A stretch of 6,075 nucleotides of DNA from an uncultured delta proteobacterium (GTDB lineage: Bacteria; UBA10199; GCA-002796325; 1-14-0-20-49-13): assembly GCA_903868375.1 (NCBI GenBank), contig CAIPVD010000058.1, positions 1 to 6,075 on the forward strand. The letters run 5' to 3'. Below, piece after piece: positions 5,269 through 6,075 of the stretch. Position numbers and translations under genes: made by a program. Below the pieces are notes generated by a model. The model saw only the letters and a list, made by a program, of their open reading frames with translations, ran no database searches and was not told where the DNA came from. The first letter of the stretch is position 1; every line of letters starts with the position of its first letter.

Positions 5269-6075
5269 ATGAGCATAAAATTACTTAAATGGTGCGCGAT
5301 AGTAAGTTTCGTCGTCTCGATGGCCGTCCTTCTTGTGGGCGGGCACTACATGGTATCGAAGGCGCCACCCTATCCGGAACGCTTCGTAGATGAAACGGGA
5401 GAAGTGCTCTTCGCGAAAAACGAGCTGCTTGCCGGCCAGGAAGTTTACCAGAAGTATGGCCTCATGAACCACGGCAGCGTTTGGGGACACGGTTCGCAGA
5501 GAGGCCCCGATTTTTCCGCAACGACCGCACACATGATCGGGCAATTAATGCGCGATTATTACGCAACGCACACGAACATTAAGCCGTTCGTTTCGCTAAC
5601 CGAAGAAGAACAGAACAACATATCGGCAAAGGTAATTTCCGAGATCAAGGTTAATAGATACGATCCGTTGACCGGAACGCTTACGCTGACCAACGCGCAA
5701 AGGCACGCGCTATACATAGTCGAGGCATATTGGGAGAACGAATTTTTGAACGGAGATCCCGGCTACGGATTCCTGCACGCCACCACGGGAACACTCGAAG
5801 AGAGCCAAAGCATCGCAAGGTTCTTCTTCTGGACGGCGTGGGTCGCTTCCACTAACCGGCTAGGCGAAAATTACACATATACGAACAACTGGCCATCGGA
5901 CAAAAGCATCGGCAACGTTCCTTCGTCGGACGTTTTCATCTGGTCGGTTGGCGGGATACTGTCGCTCTTCCTTGTGCTGGGGCTTACCATCTATCTCGTT
6001 CATCGCCACAGGCTCTTCTTCGGTGAGCCTCAAGGGGAGCGCCTCGCAGAAAAGCTTATCAACATGCCGCTAACC
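5269..6075 (+). CDS. norB: Quinol-dependent nitric oxide reductase (qNor), N-terminal part
   Basis: The first 269 residues are visible and the frame is open at the right edge; full qNor proteins are about 750-800 residues. qNor reduces two NO to N2O in the inner membrane using electrons from quinol, in denitrification or NO detoxification. Residues 8-29 form the first membrane helix. Then comes the periplasmic domain typical of qNor: PPYPERFVDETGEVLF (33-48), LLAGQEVYQKYGLMNHGSVWGHG (53-75), GPDF (79-82). It ends with RFFFWTAWVAS (184-194) and the hallmark YTYTNNWP (202-209). A second helix spans about 222-245. No CxxCH haem motif is present in this domain, which separates qNor (fused, haem-less cytochrome-c-like fold) from the two-subunit cNor. 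The haem and FeB histidine ligands lie beyond the window. The start ATG follows a weak GGGGG. Confidence 0.93.
   Translation, partial: MSIKLLKWCAIVSFVVSMAVLLVGGHYMVSKAPPYPERFVDETGEVLFAKNELLAGQEVYQKYGLMNHGSVWGHGSQRGPDFSATTAHMIGQLMRDYYATHTNIKPFVSLTEEEQNNISAKVISEIKVNRYDPLTGTLTLTNAQRHALYIVEAYWENEFLNGDPGYGFLHATTGTLEESQSIARFFFWTAWVASTNRLGENYTYTNNWPSDKSIGNVPSSDVFIWSVGGILSLFLVLGLTIYLVHRHRLFFGEPQGERLAEKLINMPLT

Overview
The window looks like chromosomal DNA from a Gram-negative-type (diderm) bacterium that can live at low oxygen or under nitrosative stress. The clues are a lipoprotein signal peptide, a quinol-type nitric oxide reductase, an acetate-family transporter, and strong Shine-Dalgarno sites on some genes. 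Lineage cannot be fixed from the sequence alone; an uncultured deltaproteobacterium-like genome is only a guess. Most of the window has moderate GC, but bases 1 to about 1200 are clearly AT-rich (about one third GC by eye), so that block is probably acquired.

Layout. Bases 1-1165 (minus) hold the first 388 residues of a protein that runs off the left edge. It has a long helical N-terminal part followed by a probable PD-(D/E)XK nuclease fold, and is a candidate defence gene. After a 138-base gap with back-to-back promoter-like signals comes a flavin reductase/flavoredoxin-like gene (1304-1840, plus). It converges on an acetate uptake transporter of the SatP/YaaH family (1899-2444, minus), with a strong terminator between them. 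The roughly 300-base gap upstream of satP is not empty. It contains a promoter-like element and a 45-codon open frame with a good ribosome binding site (2604-2741, plus). Next is a DJ-1/PfpI (Hsp31-like) protein carrying a lipoprotein signal (2755-3564, minus). Divergent from it is an unrecognised cysteine-rich, acidic protein (3634-4293, plus). tRNA-Ser(UGA) follows at 4379-4463. An RluA-family pseudouridine synthase (4473-5180, minus) is divergent from a quinol-dependent nitric oxide reductase (5269 to the right edge, plus, 269 residues visible).

The most unusual signal is a two-part element present twice, upstream of the 45-codon frame and upstream of the cysteine-rich gene. A 20-base block (19 of 20 identical) is followed, after exactly 9 mostly unrelated bases, by GCCGA. 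Fixed spacing with a diverged spacer is what a promoter or operator under selection looks like, and the arrangement resembles flagellar-type sigma-28 promoters. It suggests that two unrecognised plus-strand genes share one control signal. The same DNA also lies upstream of satP and the DJ-1 lipoprotein on the other strand.

Apart from possible stress or redox themes (nitric oxide reductase, flavin reductase, DJ-1 protein), the genes do not form one obvious pathway. Most are single transcription units in alternating orientation.
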